NCBI GenBank assembly: GCA_903904755.1
Contig: CAIVDV010000013.1
Location: 62,001 to 126,000 of the forward strand
DNA: 64,000 nucleotides
Direction of reading: 5' to 3'
Origin: an uncultured Acidobacteriaceae bacterium
Lineage (GTDB): Bacteria; Acidobacteriota; Terriglobia; Terriglobales; Acidobacteriaceae
The position numbers and the translations under genes are program-made. This document shows, piece after piece, positions 8,586 to 21,800 of this stretch. How positions within the stretch are numbered: the first letter of the stretch is position 1; each line of letters begins with the position of its first letter. The notes below the pieces were generated by a model. That model was not told the DNA's origin, made no database searches, and saw only the letters and a program-made list of their open reading frames with translations.

Positions 8586-9925
8586 CACCCCTCCACCTCT
8601 TCCACCAGTTCCAGCAACACGCCGCCGGCCGCACTCGGATGCACAAACACATACCGGTGCCCGCCCGCGCCCACCCGCACACGCTCATTTACCAGCCGCA
8701 CGCCCTTTTCCTGCAAATCCTTCACAACTCCATCCAAACCCCGCACTCGCAGCGCCACATGATGCAGCCCCGGCCCGCGCTTCGCCAAAAATCTCCCCAC
8801 CGCCGACTCCGCCACCGTCGCCTCCAGCAGCTCAATCCGGCTCTCGCCCAACCCCACCATCGCCACCCGCACCTTCTCCGCCGCAATCTCTTCCGGCTCA
8901 CCCACCTGCGCCCCCAGCAGCCGATACACCCCCGCCGCCTCCGTAATCGACCCCACCGCAATCCCCAAATGATCCAAAACCGGCCCCGACGGCAACTCAG
9001 GTATCCGGGCAATCTCCCTGGGCTTTCCTGCACCCTTCTCCGCGACAAGCATCTGCACCCGGGCGGTAGGCCGGGGCTTTAGCCCCGGCAATCCCGACTC
9101 TTTCCCTTGAAATGCTGGGGCTTTAGCCCCTGAGGGAAACCCCACCAGCACCCCCGCCAACTCCGCCACCCCCTCCCCCGTCGTCGCCACGGTTCGCAGC
9201 ACCGGCCGCTCCCGCGTCCCCGCGCCCAGCCCCAATACCCCCCGCATCTCCTGCTCCAGCCGCTCCACACCCTCCCGGTCCGCCTTGTTCAGCACATACA
9301 CATCGCCAATCTCCAGCACCCCGGCCTTCAGCGCCTGCACCCCATCGCCCATCCCCGGCACCAGCACCACGGCCACCACATCCGCCAGCCCCACCACCTC
9401 AATCTCTCCCTGCCCCACCCCGGTCGTCTCCACCAGCAGCACATCCCGCCCGCTCGCCTCAATCACCGTCAGCACATCCTCGGTCGCGCGCGCCAGCCCG
9501 CCCAGGTGCCCCCGGGTCGCCATCGACCGCATATACGCGCCACCCTCCTGCACCCGAATCCGGTCCCCCAGCACTGCTCCACCCGTCCGCGCGCTCGACG
9601 GGTCCACCGCCACAATCCCCACCCGCCGTCCGCGCCCGGCCAGCTCCCGGCTCAGCCCGTCCACCAGCGTGCTCTTCCCCGCTCCCGCCGGCCCGGTAAT
9701 CCCAATCCGCAGTGCTCTTGGCCCCTCGCTCACCGCCGCCCGGCACAGCCGCAGCAGCTCCGCCGCCTCCGCCGCGCCATCCTCCACCACGCTCACCGTC
9801 CGGCCCAGCGCCCGTGCGTCTCCCGCCCGCAACCCGGCAAACAGCCTTTCCGCCGCGCTCTCCTGCCCGTCCTGTCCAGCCCCGCTCATATTCCAACCAG
9901 CATATTCCAACCCACCCATACCCAT
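8585..9925 (-). CDS. MeaB-type GTPase fused to methylmalonyl-CoA epimerase
   Basis: 446 residues. Residues about 24-260 are a MeaB/ArgK G-protein, the chaperone that protects and reloads adenosylcobalamin methylmalonyl-CoA mutase: Walker A GPAGAGKST (78-86), DPSSARTGGAVLGDR, ETTGVGQGE (166-174) and NKAD (213-216). Residues about 315-446 are a VOC-fold epimerase that interconverts R- and S-methylmalonyl-CoA, with likely metal ligands in LDHLGIAV (His319), GLHHVAL (His388/389) and LLEL (Glu439). The usual C-terminal dimerisation arm of MeaB appears lost. Residues 262-289 are encoded by a pair of palindromic repeats. Start is uncertain: ATG 9925 and ATG 9889 (MSGAGQDG) are both possible. No mutase gene is in the window. 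Confidence 0.88.
   Translation of the reverse strand: MGMGGLEYAGWNMSGAGQDGQESAAERLFAGLRAGDARALGRTVSVVEDGAAEAAELLRLCRAAVSEGPRALRIGITGPAGAGKSTLVDGLSRELAGRGRRVGIVAVDPSSARTGGAVLGDRIRVQEGGAYMRSMATRGHLGGLARATEDVLTVIEASGRDVLLVETTGVGQGEIEVVGLADVVAVVLVPGMGDGVQALKAGVLEIGDVYVLNKADREGVERLEQEMRGVLGLGAGTRERPVLRTVATTGEGVAELAGVLVGFPSGAKAPAFQGKESGLPGLKPRPTARVQMLVAEKGAGKPREIARIPELPSGPVLDHLGIAVGSITEAAGVYRLLGAQVGEPEEIAAEKVRVAMVGLGESRIELLEATVAESAVGRFLAKRGPGLHHVALRVRGLDGVVKDLQEKGVRLVNERVRVGAGGHRYVFVHPSAAGGVLLELVEEVEG
9070..9137. repeat. Two GGGGCTTTAGCCCC palindromes inside the fusion-gene linker
   Basis: Palindromes at 9070-9089 (GCCGGGGCTTTAGCCCCGGC) and 9117-9130 (GGGGCTTTAGCCCC) are separated by 27 bp. The second is followed by TGAGGGA. 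The block GGGCTTNAGCCCCTGAGGGA recurs in an intergenic spacer at 45977-45996, so this is a member of a dispersed intergenic repeat family that here is translated in frame as residues about 262-289 of the fusion protein. Confidence 0.8.
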
Positions 9926-9987
9926 CCCCCGCCCCCATCCTCTAATCTGAATAAGTCTTCCTATCCTCTTCCCACAAGGACGCCCGT

Positions 9988-11574
9988 TTGGCCGCCCAAA
10001 CCCTCAGCTTTCACGACACATGGCGACCCCGCGCCAACCCTTGGGTCATCGCCATCACTGTCACCCTGGCCACCTTCATGGAGGCGCTCGACTCCTCCAT
10101 CGTCAACGTCGCCATGGGTCACATCGCCGGAACCCTCTCCGCCTCCCGCGATGAAGCCACCTGGGTCCTCACCAGCTATCTCGTCGCCAACGCCGTCGTC
10201 CTCCCCATCTCCGGCTGGGTCGCCAACCGCATCGGACGCAAGCGCTTCTATATGTCCTGCGTCTTCTTCTTCACCCTTGCCTCTTTCCTCTGCGGCATCG
10301 CCCCTACCCTCGGCGCGCTCGTCTTCTTCCGCGTCATTCAGGGCCTCGCCGGCGGAGGCCTCCAGCCTTCTGAACAAGCGATCCTCGCCGACACCTTCGC
10401 CCCCGAAAAACGCTCAATGGCCTTCGCCGTCTACGGCATGGCCGTCGTGCTGGCCCCAGCTCTCGGCCCCACCTTCGGCGGCTGGATCACCGACAACTTC
10501 TCCTGGCGCTGGCTCTTCTTCCTCAACATCCCCGTCGGCATCCTCTCCCTCTACCTCACCCAGCGCCTCGTTGAAGACCCGCCCTACCTCGCCGACGTCC
10601 GCAAAAAGAAGGAAGGCATCGACTACTGGGGCCTTGGCCTCCTCGTCATCTTCATCGCCGCCCTCCAGATGATGCTCGACAAGGGCCAGGAAGATGACTG
10701 GTTCTCCTCCCGCTTCATCGTCTACGCCTGCATCACCATGGTCGTCGCCTTCGCGCTCTTCCTCTGGCGCGAGCTCTCCATTGACCACCCCATCGTCGAC
10801 CTCCGCCTATTCAAGAACCGCAACCTCGCCATGACCCAGTTCGTCATGTTCATGGTCGGCATCTCCCTCTACTCCACAACCGTGCTCATCCCCCAGTTCC
10901 TGCAGGAAGTCATGGGTTACTCCGCCCGCCAGGCCGGAATGGCCATCTCCGCCGGCGGCCTCGTCCTCATGTTCCTCTTCCCCGTCGCCGGTGCGCTCGC
11001 TCCCAAATTCGACGCCCGCATCCTCGTCGCCATCGGCTTCGTCATCACCACCTGGGGACTCTGGCGCATGACCAACATCAACACCCAGATCACCTTCTGG
11101 ACCGCCGTCAGTTGGCGCGCCTGCATCGCCATCGGCCTGCCCTTCCTCTTCATCCCCATCAACACCCTCTGCTACACCGACATTCCCCAGAACAAAAACA
11201 ACGAAGTCTCCGGCCTCAGCGCCCTCTCCCGCAACGTCGGCGGGTCAGTGGGCATTTCTCTCGTTACCACCCTTCTCGCCCGCCTCACGCAGCGCCACCA
11301 GGCCTTCCTCGTCCAGCACGCCGCCACCGGCAACGGCCCCTACGACGCCATGCACAACGGCCTCACCGGCGCATGGATGCACAACGGCGGCTCCGGCCCT
11401 GACGCTTCCCTCCGCGCCGGCGCGCAAATCTACGGCATGGCCCAGGCCCAGGCCCGCACCCTCGCCTACGTCGATGTCCTCTGGATACTCGTCGCCTCCA
11501 CCGCCCTCCTCGTCCCCCTCCCCTTCCTTATGAAGAAGCCCAAACGCGGCGCCAAAGTCGAAATCTCCCACTAA
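9988..11574 (+). CDS. DHA2-family (EmrB/QacA-like) multidrug efflux MFS transporter
   Basis: 528 residues with about 14 predicted membrane segments, a proton-driven drug exporter of the inner membrane. Seen: TM1 ending with FMEALDSSIVNVAMGHI (the DHA2 motif D1), WVLTSYLVANAVVLPISGWVANRIGRKRF (motif A between TM2 and TM3), RVIQGLAGGGLQPSEQ and GPTFGGWITDNFSWRWLFFLNIPVG (motif C region). There is no ATG in frame near the start; TTG 9988 with AAGGA 8 nt upstream is preferred. It stands alone. A periplasmic adaptor and TolC (31329-34003) are present without their own pump, so a partnership is possible but unproven. Confidence 0.9.
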   Translation: MAAQTLSFHDTWRPRANPWVIAITVTLATFMEALDSSIVNVAMGHIAGTLSASRDEATWVLTSYLVANAVVLPISGWVANRIGRKRFYMSCVFFFTLASFLCGIAPTLGALVFFRVIQGLAGGGLQPSEQAILADTFAPEKRSMAFAVYGMAVVLAPALGPTFGGWITDNFSWRWLFFLNIPVGILSLYLTQRLVEDPPYLADVRKKKEGIDYWGLGLLVIFIAALQMMLDKGQEDDWFSSRFIVYACITMVVAFALFLWRELSIDHPIVDLRLFKNRNLAMTQFVMFMVGISLYSTTVLIPQFLQEVMGYSARQAGMAISAGGLVLMFLFPVAGALAPKFDARILVAIGFVITTWGLWRMTNINTQITFWTAVSWRACIAIGLPFLFIPINTLCYTDIPQNKNNEVSGLSALSRNVGGSVGISLVTTLLARLTQRHQAFLVQHAATGNGPYDAMHNGLTGAWMHNGGSGPDASLRAGAQIYGMAQAQARTLAYVDVLWILVASTALLVPLPFLMKKPKRGAKVEISH

Positions 11575-11619
11575 ACGAAAAGCGGGCGAGCTGGCACAAC
11601 CCCTGCGCCAACCAACCCA

Positions 11620-12279
11620 CTAGCTCCGCTTCCCCCTCCGCCACCCCAACACCGACCCCGGCACCTCCACCCCCGCCAGGTTCAGCCCATCCGCCTCCGG
11701 CTCGCCCACTGCCAGCCCCAGCGGCAACACCCCCGCCCAAATCGGCAGCGCATAATCCTCCGCCTCGTCCTTTGCCCCGCCGGCCCGCACCTTCGCCGAG
11801 GCTTCCGTAATCGGAAACGACATCACCGTCGTCCCCTTCATCTCCTTTGGCGTCGGCACCCGCGCCTCATCCCACCGCCCCGGAATCAGCCGCTCCGTAA
11901 TCACCTTCAGCGCCTCCATCTTCGCCTCATAATCCTCAATCACCGTCCCCCGCCCCAGCACCACCACGCTCCGGTAGTTCATCGACGAGTTGAACAGCGA
12001 CCGCGCCACCACCAGCCCATCCACCAGCGTCACCGTCAGGCACGCCTCCGCCCCGCCGGCAAGCGCCCGCAGCATACGGCTCGCAGCCGACCCGTGAATC
12101 AGCAACTCCTCCCCCAGCCTTCCATATCCGGTCGGAATCACATACGGCGTCCCCTCATGCACAAAACCCACATGGCAAATCAGGCCCTCATCCAGAATCC
12201 CCTCCACCGTCTCCCGGTCATACATCCCGCGCACCGGCAACCGATGCACCACCGTCCGGCTCGTCTTCAACTCCCCCAT
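11620..12279 (-). CDS. Pyridoxamine 5'-phosphate oxidase-family flavoprotein (NimA-like)
   Basis: 219 residues of the split-barrel FMN-binding fold: RLPVRGMYDRETVEGILDEGLICHVGF, TPYVIPTGYGRLGEELLIHGSAASRMLRAL, CLTVTLVDGLVVARSLFNSSMNYRSVVVLG. This arrangement matches the NimA/COG3467 group, whose members include nitroimidazole reductases, rather than PdxH. The protein probably binds FMN or haem and acts on an unknown substrate. ATG 12279 is chosen because GGGAGGG lies a few bases upstream. It converges with the MFS transporter gene; the 45-bp gap has no clear terminator. Confidence 0.82.
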   Translation of the reverse strand: MGELKTSRTVVHRLPVRGMYDRETVEGILDEGLICHVGFVHEGTPYVIPTGYGRLGEELLIHGSAASRMLRALAGGAEACLTVTLVDGLVVARSLFNSSMNYRSVVVLGRGTVIEDYEAKMEALKVITERLIPGRWDEARVPTPKEMKGTTVMSFPITEASAKVRAGGAKDEAEDYALPIWAGVLPLGLAVGEPEADGLNLAGVEVPGSVLGWRRGKRS

Positions 12280-12350
12280 CGCCACCCTCCCTCAAAAATC
12301 ACTATCCCTCCAATCTACCCGACCCGCGCTCCCCACCAACACTCGCCGGG

Positions 12351-12382
12351 TGCCCCATGTCCCGCGTCTGGGACATGGGAAC
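12351..12382. repeat. Dispersed palindrome, GGTGCCCC family, copy A
   Basis: TGCCCCATGTCCC-GCGTCT-GGGACATGGGA: a perfect 10-bp stem (12354-12363 with 12370-12379) headed by GGTGCCCC. The same head and stem layout recurs three times at 48541-48695. It lies between the NimA-like gene and the trans-sulfuration gene. Confidence 0.65.
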
Positions 12383-12466
12383 GACCAATCCCCCCCCTCT
12401 CCAAAAACAAAACCGCCCCAGCCGCATCCGCGACCAGGGCGATTTCTTCCATCCACTCCCCACAAC

Positions 12467-13615
12467 CTACACAGCAGCCAGCGCCTGCTCCAGGTCGGCA
12501 ATCAGGTCGTCCTTGTCCTCAATGCCCACGCTCAGCCGGATCCGGCCCTGGTTGATGCCCATCTGCTGCCGCTGCTCCTCGGTCACCGAGGCATGCGTCG
12601 TCGTCGCCGAGTGCGATGCCAGCGACTCCACTCCCCCCAGCGACTCCGCATTGAGGAAGATCTTGATTGCTGCCAGGAACCATCCCGCTGCCTCACGGTC
12701 CGCCAGCTCAAAGCTCATCATCGATCCAAAGCCCTTCTGTTGCCGCACCGCCAGCTCATACTGCGCATGGCTCTTCAGCCCCGGATACGCCACCTTCGTC
12801 ACCTTCGGATGGCTCTCCAGGTACGCCGCCACCGCCTGCCCGTTCTCCTCATGCTGCCGGATGCGCACCAGCAGCGTCTTGATGCCGCGCAGCACCAGGA
12901 AGCACTCAAACGGGCTCATCACCGCGCCGGCCGCCTTCTGCACCAGCAGGAACCGCTGCTTCTGCTCCTCCGTCTTGCCAATCAGCACCCCTCCCAGCCC
13001 ATCCGAGTGGCCGTTCAGGTACTTCGTCGTCGAATGCATCACAATGTCGGCGCCCAGCGCCAGCGGACTCTGCAGCGCCGGCGACAGAAACGTGTTGTCC
13101 ACGCTCAGTTCCGCGCCCACCGAGTGCGCAATCTCTGCCACCGCCGCAATATCGGTCAGCACCATCAGCGGGTTCGACGGCGTCTCCACATGCACCAGCT
13201 TCGTATTCGGCTTCATCGCAGCCTTCACCGCCGCCAGGTCGCTCGAATCCACATACGTCACCTCAATGCCGTAGCCCGACACAATCTGGTCCAGCAGCCG
13301 CACCGTGCCCGCATACACATCCTTGCCGCACACCAGGTGGTCGCCCGCCCGCAGCATGGCAAACAGAGCAGAAAGCGCCGCCATGCCTGTCGTAAATGCA
13401 TGGCCGCTGTGCCCACCCTCCAGCGCCGCCAGCGCCTCTTCCAGCTTGTCGCGCGTCGGGTTGCCCGCACGCGAGTAATCCCAACCGCGGTCGGTGCCAA
13501 TCCCCGTCAGCTCAAACGTCGAGCTCAAATACAGGGGAACATTCACTGCGCCGGTCTGCGGATCGGGCTTCTGCCCGGCATGCACGGCAAGCGTTGCGTA
13601 CTTGTAATCTGCCAT
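12467..13615 (-). CDS. Cys/Met metabolism PLP enzyme (cystathionine gamma-synthase / beta-lyase family)
   Basis: 382 residues of fold-type I PLP enzymes of trans-sulfuration. Seen: TLAVHAGQKPDPQTGAVN, STFEL, YSRAGNPTRDKLEEALAALEGG, FTTGMAA, VHVETPSNPL, SVDNTF and the PLP lysine in STTKYLNGHSD. The C-terminus has SLGGVESLASHSATTTHA and GINQGRIRLSVGIED, seen in cystathionine gamma-synthase and gamma-lyase-type enzymes. Sequence alone does not decide between synthase and lyase. ATG 13615 (MADYKYATLAVHAGQ) is the start; the longer frame upstream is not conserved. A terminator for the upstream nifJ lies just before it. Confidence 0.9.
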   Translation of the reverse strand: MADYKYATLAVHAGQKPDPQTGAVNVPLYLSSTFELTGIGTDRGWDYSRAGNPTRDKLEEALAALEGGHSGHAFTTGMAALSALFAMLRAGDHLVCGKDVYAGTVRLLDQIVSGYGIEVTYVDSSDLAAVKAAMKPNTKLVHVETPSNPLMVLTDIAAVAEIAHSVGAELSVDNTFLSPALQSPLALGADIVMHSTTKYLNGHSDGLGGVLIGKTEEQKQRFLLVQKAAGAVMSPFECFLVLRGIKTLLVRIRQHEENGQAVAAYLESHPKVTKVAYPGLKSHAQYELAVRQQKGFGSMMSFELADREAAGWFLAAIKIFLNAESLGGVESLASHSATTTHASVTEEQRQQMGINQGRIRLSVGIEDKDDLIADLEQALAAV

Positions 13616-13702
13616 CTTGTGCGAAATCTCTCCGCTCCTAGAGTAACGTGACACAGCCGCGACAACCAAAGTCGTGCCATCACAGCGCACCCCGCGCACA
13701 AA

Positions 13703-13734
13703 GAAAAAAGCGGACTCCCCAACTGGGAGCCCGC
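13703..13734 (-). terminator. Rho-independent terminator of nifJ
   Basis: On the - strand, GCGGGCTCCC-AGTTG-GGGAGTCCGC is followed by TTTTTTCTTTG, a classic stem of about 10 bp with a T-run. It lies 20-50 bp after the nifJ stop and separates nifJ from the downstream trans-sulfuration gene. Confidence 0.85.
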
Positions 13735-13756
13735 CTCTTCCGGTTTGGGTTCAGGA

Positions 13757-18436
<4,680 letters not shown>

Positions 18437-18859
18437 GGTTTTCTCCACTGGTGCCGTGTCGTCAATACCTGCGTTGGACCGGAAATGCTGCCTTGGGGCC
18501 AATTGGGGAACGTTGGCGCTCTTGCGCTGCCCGTCTGGTTTGCCATTTCGGTGGCCTGTTGGTTCGCGGGTTCTGAGCCCGTTTTCGCTCCCTGCGAGCT
18601 TTGGGGCCCGCCAGACACTGGTCCAACATCCTAACGGATTGTAATCGCCGGATTGAAGCACCCGCAACAAACGCGTGCCACTTGTTGGGATTCCCATTCA
18701 CCCACGGATTCTCGCTTTTCACCGCGCCAAAACGGGCTTTCCGGTCCGTGCTTTTTCGTGTCTCAATCGGCTCTCGCTTCGCACCCGCCGCTTGAGTATC
18801 CTTTTCTCAGCCGCGCCGGGGGCCCCAACCCGCCCTTTGCCCGCGGCGAAAGGATTCCC
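18437..18859. other. Divergent intergenic region, nifJ / secreted propeller gene
   Basis: This 423-bp spacer holds the nifJ candidate promoter, its long GC-rich leader and, at the other end, an AAAGGA ribosome binding site 6 nt before the ATG at 18860. ORFs that cross it are extensions without coding character. I see no repeat or RNA gene in it. Confidence 0.5.
18638..18667 (-). promoter_or_regulatory. Candidate promoter for nifJ
   Basis: On the - strand, TTGCGG (18662-18667) and TACAAT (18638-18643) are separated by 18 nt. This predicts a leader of about 195 nt before the nifJ ATG. Confidence 0.4.
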
Positions 18860-21800
18860 ATGCGCCGCAACTTTCCCCGTTTGGCAGCTGCAGTTTCCCT
18901 CGCAGTGGTTTTCCTCGCCGGTGTAGCCTCGCCCGCACAGCCCGGAAAGCCCGGTCACAGCCTGCCGCCCACCCAGGCTCCTGCAGGTCCGCTGGCGACC
19001 GTTTTGACCGACGATCTTCTCGATGACCAGGCCGCAGCCGAATGGGTGGATGGGGCCGAGCACCCGCTGGCAAGCCCGGCGGCCTTGCGGGCACGGCTGT
19101 GGACGGCAACACGCGGCCCCCTCTATGGGCAACTGCTCTTTGGCGCCGGCGCCCAGCCCGGCCCGCGGGCGCTGCGCGTCGGGTTTCGATCGCCGGTCGA
19201 TGTCGGAGCCGTGGTCGTCCGAGGTGGCGGCGTGCTCAGTGTCCTGCGGCCCGGTGCCGCCTATCCCGGCAATCTAGCGGATGACTCCAAATGGCTGCCG
19301 GCGACCCGGCTCATTCAGGGGCAAAGCTCCACGGCAGAGGTTTCCCCCGACGGCTACGCAGTGTGGGCTCTTCCCCCCGGCACCCGCACCAGGGCTTTGC
19401 GATTCACCCATACCTCTGCCGCCACCGACACCACCTTCGCCGGAGTCCTCCAGGGGATCTACGTCCTCGGGGCACGATTTGCAAACCTCGCGCCCCTGGC
19501 CACCGTGCTCACCAGCCAGAATGCCGCCGCCGCACCGCTGCTGACCGACGAGCGATTCAAGGCATCCACCTGGGATAACGGCCCCGCCTTCCATGACCCG
19601 GTCACTCCGGACAACCCGGCATGGATTCAGCTTTCCTGGGCCCAGCCCGTGAACCTGCGCGGCCTCGCGCTCTTCAATGCAGGCTTCTCGGCCGGGCAGG
19701 TAAGCTGGCTCGACGCCGGCCAGGATCCCTCCAAAGCAACCCCAGCCGCATGGCATTCAGCGGTTGCGCCCTTCACCATCGGCAGCCAGTATCCCTCCCC
19801 CTTTGGAATTGACTGGCTCGACTTCGGCAAAACCATCACCACCCGGGCAATTCGCCTGACCATGACTGCGGGAATCGACGAGCACCACAACTCCCAGCTC
19901 GCCGGAACCACCAGGAACCAGGCGCGGGTGTGGCTCACCGAGCTGATGGCAATGGCCGTTCCCGGAGCCCAGGAGAACGCAGCCGTGCCGATGGCCATGG
20001 CAGCCGCACTCGCTCCCGCAGCCGCTCCCCATCCGCCCATCCCGGTGCGGTTTACCCTGGCCCAGCCCGGATACGTGACCCTCGTGCTGGAAGACGCCAA
20101 GGGAAACCGTGTACGAAATCTGATCTCCGATACCCTCTTCCCCGCCGGCGAAAGCACGGCCTGGTGGGACGGGTCCGATGACCTGGGACGCGACACCGAC
20201 GCGGCAGCCCATGGCATCGACGTGATTCCGACCCATCTCGTCACACCCGGCCGCTATACCGTCCGGGGGCTGGTCCATGACAAAATTCACCTCCGCTATC
20301 AGTTCTCGGTCTACGGCCCCGGAAACCCGCCATGGCTGACTGCCGACCATCGCGGAGGCTGGCTGGCAGACCACACTCCGCCCTCGGCTGCTCTCTTTGT
20401 TCCCGGCAGCTCGGCACCGGGCGGGCAGCCGCTCGTCTACCTGGGCTCAGCCGTTGGCGAAAGCGGGCCGAGCCTGGCCTGGGTAACCCTCGATGGCCGC
20501 AAGGTGGGCGATTCCACCTGGGTTGGAGGGATCTGGGCGGGCGCCCCTTACCTGGCCCGGGATGAAGGTGCCGGCGCACTCGCTGGTCCGTTTGCCTATG
20601 CCGCCTCCAGCGCGCCAGACCGCGACCACCCGAATGCACGCGCCACGATTCTCCTGCATATCACCGGGCTCACCCCGCAGGGAGAAAAACCACTTTTTGC
20701 CCAGCCCATCCAGATGCCGCCGGCCCCGTCGGCCCCGTCTGACCCCGGCGATGCCGGGTCGGCTCCGCCCATCAGCCCATTCCAGCAACTCACCGGGTTC
20801 GTCATCCACAACGGGGTTGCGGTGGTCAGCCTGCCCGGGGCAGGCCAGTTGCTTTTCGTCGACGTGGCCCGCGGAGCGGCACTGGGAACCCTGGCCGTGG
20901 CCGACCCCAGGGGAGCCGCCTTTGACGCGCAGGGGCGGTTGCTCGTGCTTTCCGGCAAGCGGCTGCTGCGGTTTGCCGCGCTTTCCGCCGCCTCGCATCT
21001 CGTACCGGCGGCGCTGCCGGCCCCCACGCCTGTCGCAATTGCCGGCTTGCAGGACCCCGTCGGCATCACCATCGACGCGGCCGGCAACCTCTATATCTCT
21101 GACCGCGGCCCCTCGCAGCAGGTCAAGGTCTTCGGCCCGGCCGGGCAACAGTTGCGCACCATTGGCGACCCCGGAGCACCCAGGGCGGGCGCATACAACC
21201 CGCACCACATGAACAATCCCCGCGGGTTGACGATCGATTCCGGCAACCGCCTCTGGGTGGCGGAGGAGGACTACCAGCCCAAGCGTGTCAGCGTCTGGAC
21301 GCTCGACGGGAAATTCGTCAAGGCCTTTTACGGTGGCCCCGAATACGGCGGCGGGGGCAATCTCGACCCCGCAGACGCCTCGCGTTTCTACTACCACGGC
21401 ATGGCCTTCCACCTCGATTGGGCCACCGGCAGTTGGAGCCTGGAACGCATCCTCGACCGCTATCCATGGGATTCGGTTGCTGTGCGCCGCGACCCGCTGC
21501 CGTCGGAGCCATACATGGTGCACGGGCGGCGGTATTTCAGCTCGGCCTTCGCCACCGAGACCAGTAGCGCCCGCGCGGTGGTCCTGTATCGCGAGGCCGC
21601 AGATGGAACCGCCGTGGCCGTTGCCGGCGCGGGCAATGCCGCCGGATGGACCGCGCTCAGCCGGCCAGAGTTCGCCGCAAGCCTGCCGCCCGACTCCAAC
21701 CTCGCCAGCGTCGATTCCAGACAGGGCGTCTTCTTCCTCTGGACCGACCGCAACGGGGACGGGATTCCGCAGCCGGATGAGGTTACCTTCCGCAAAGAGC

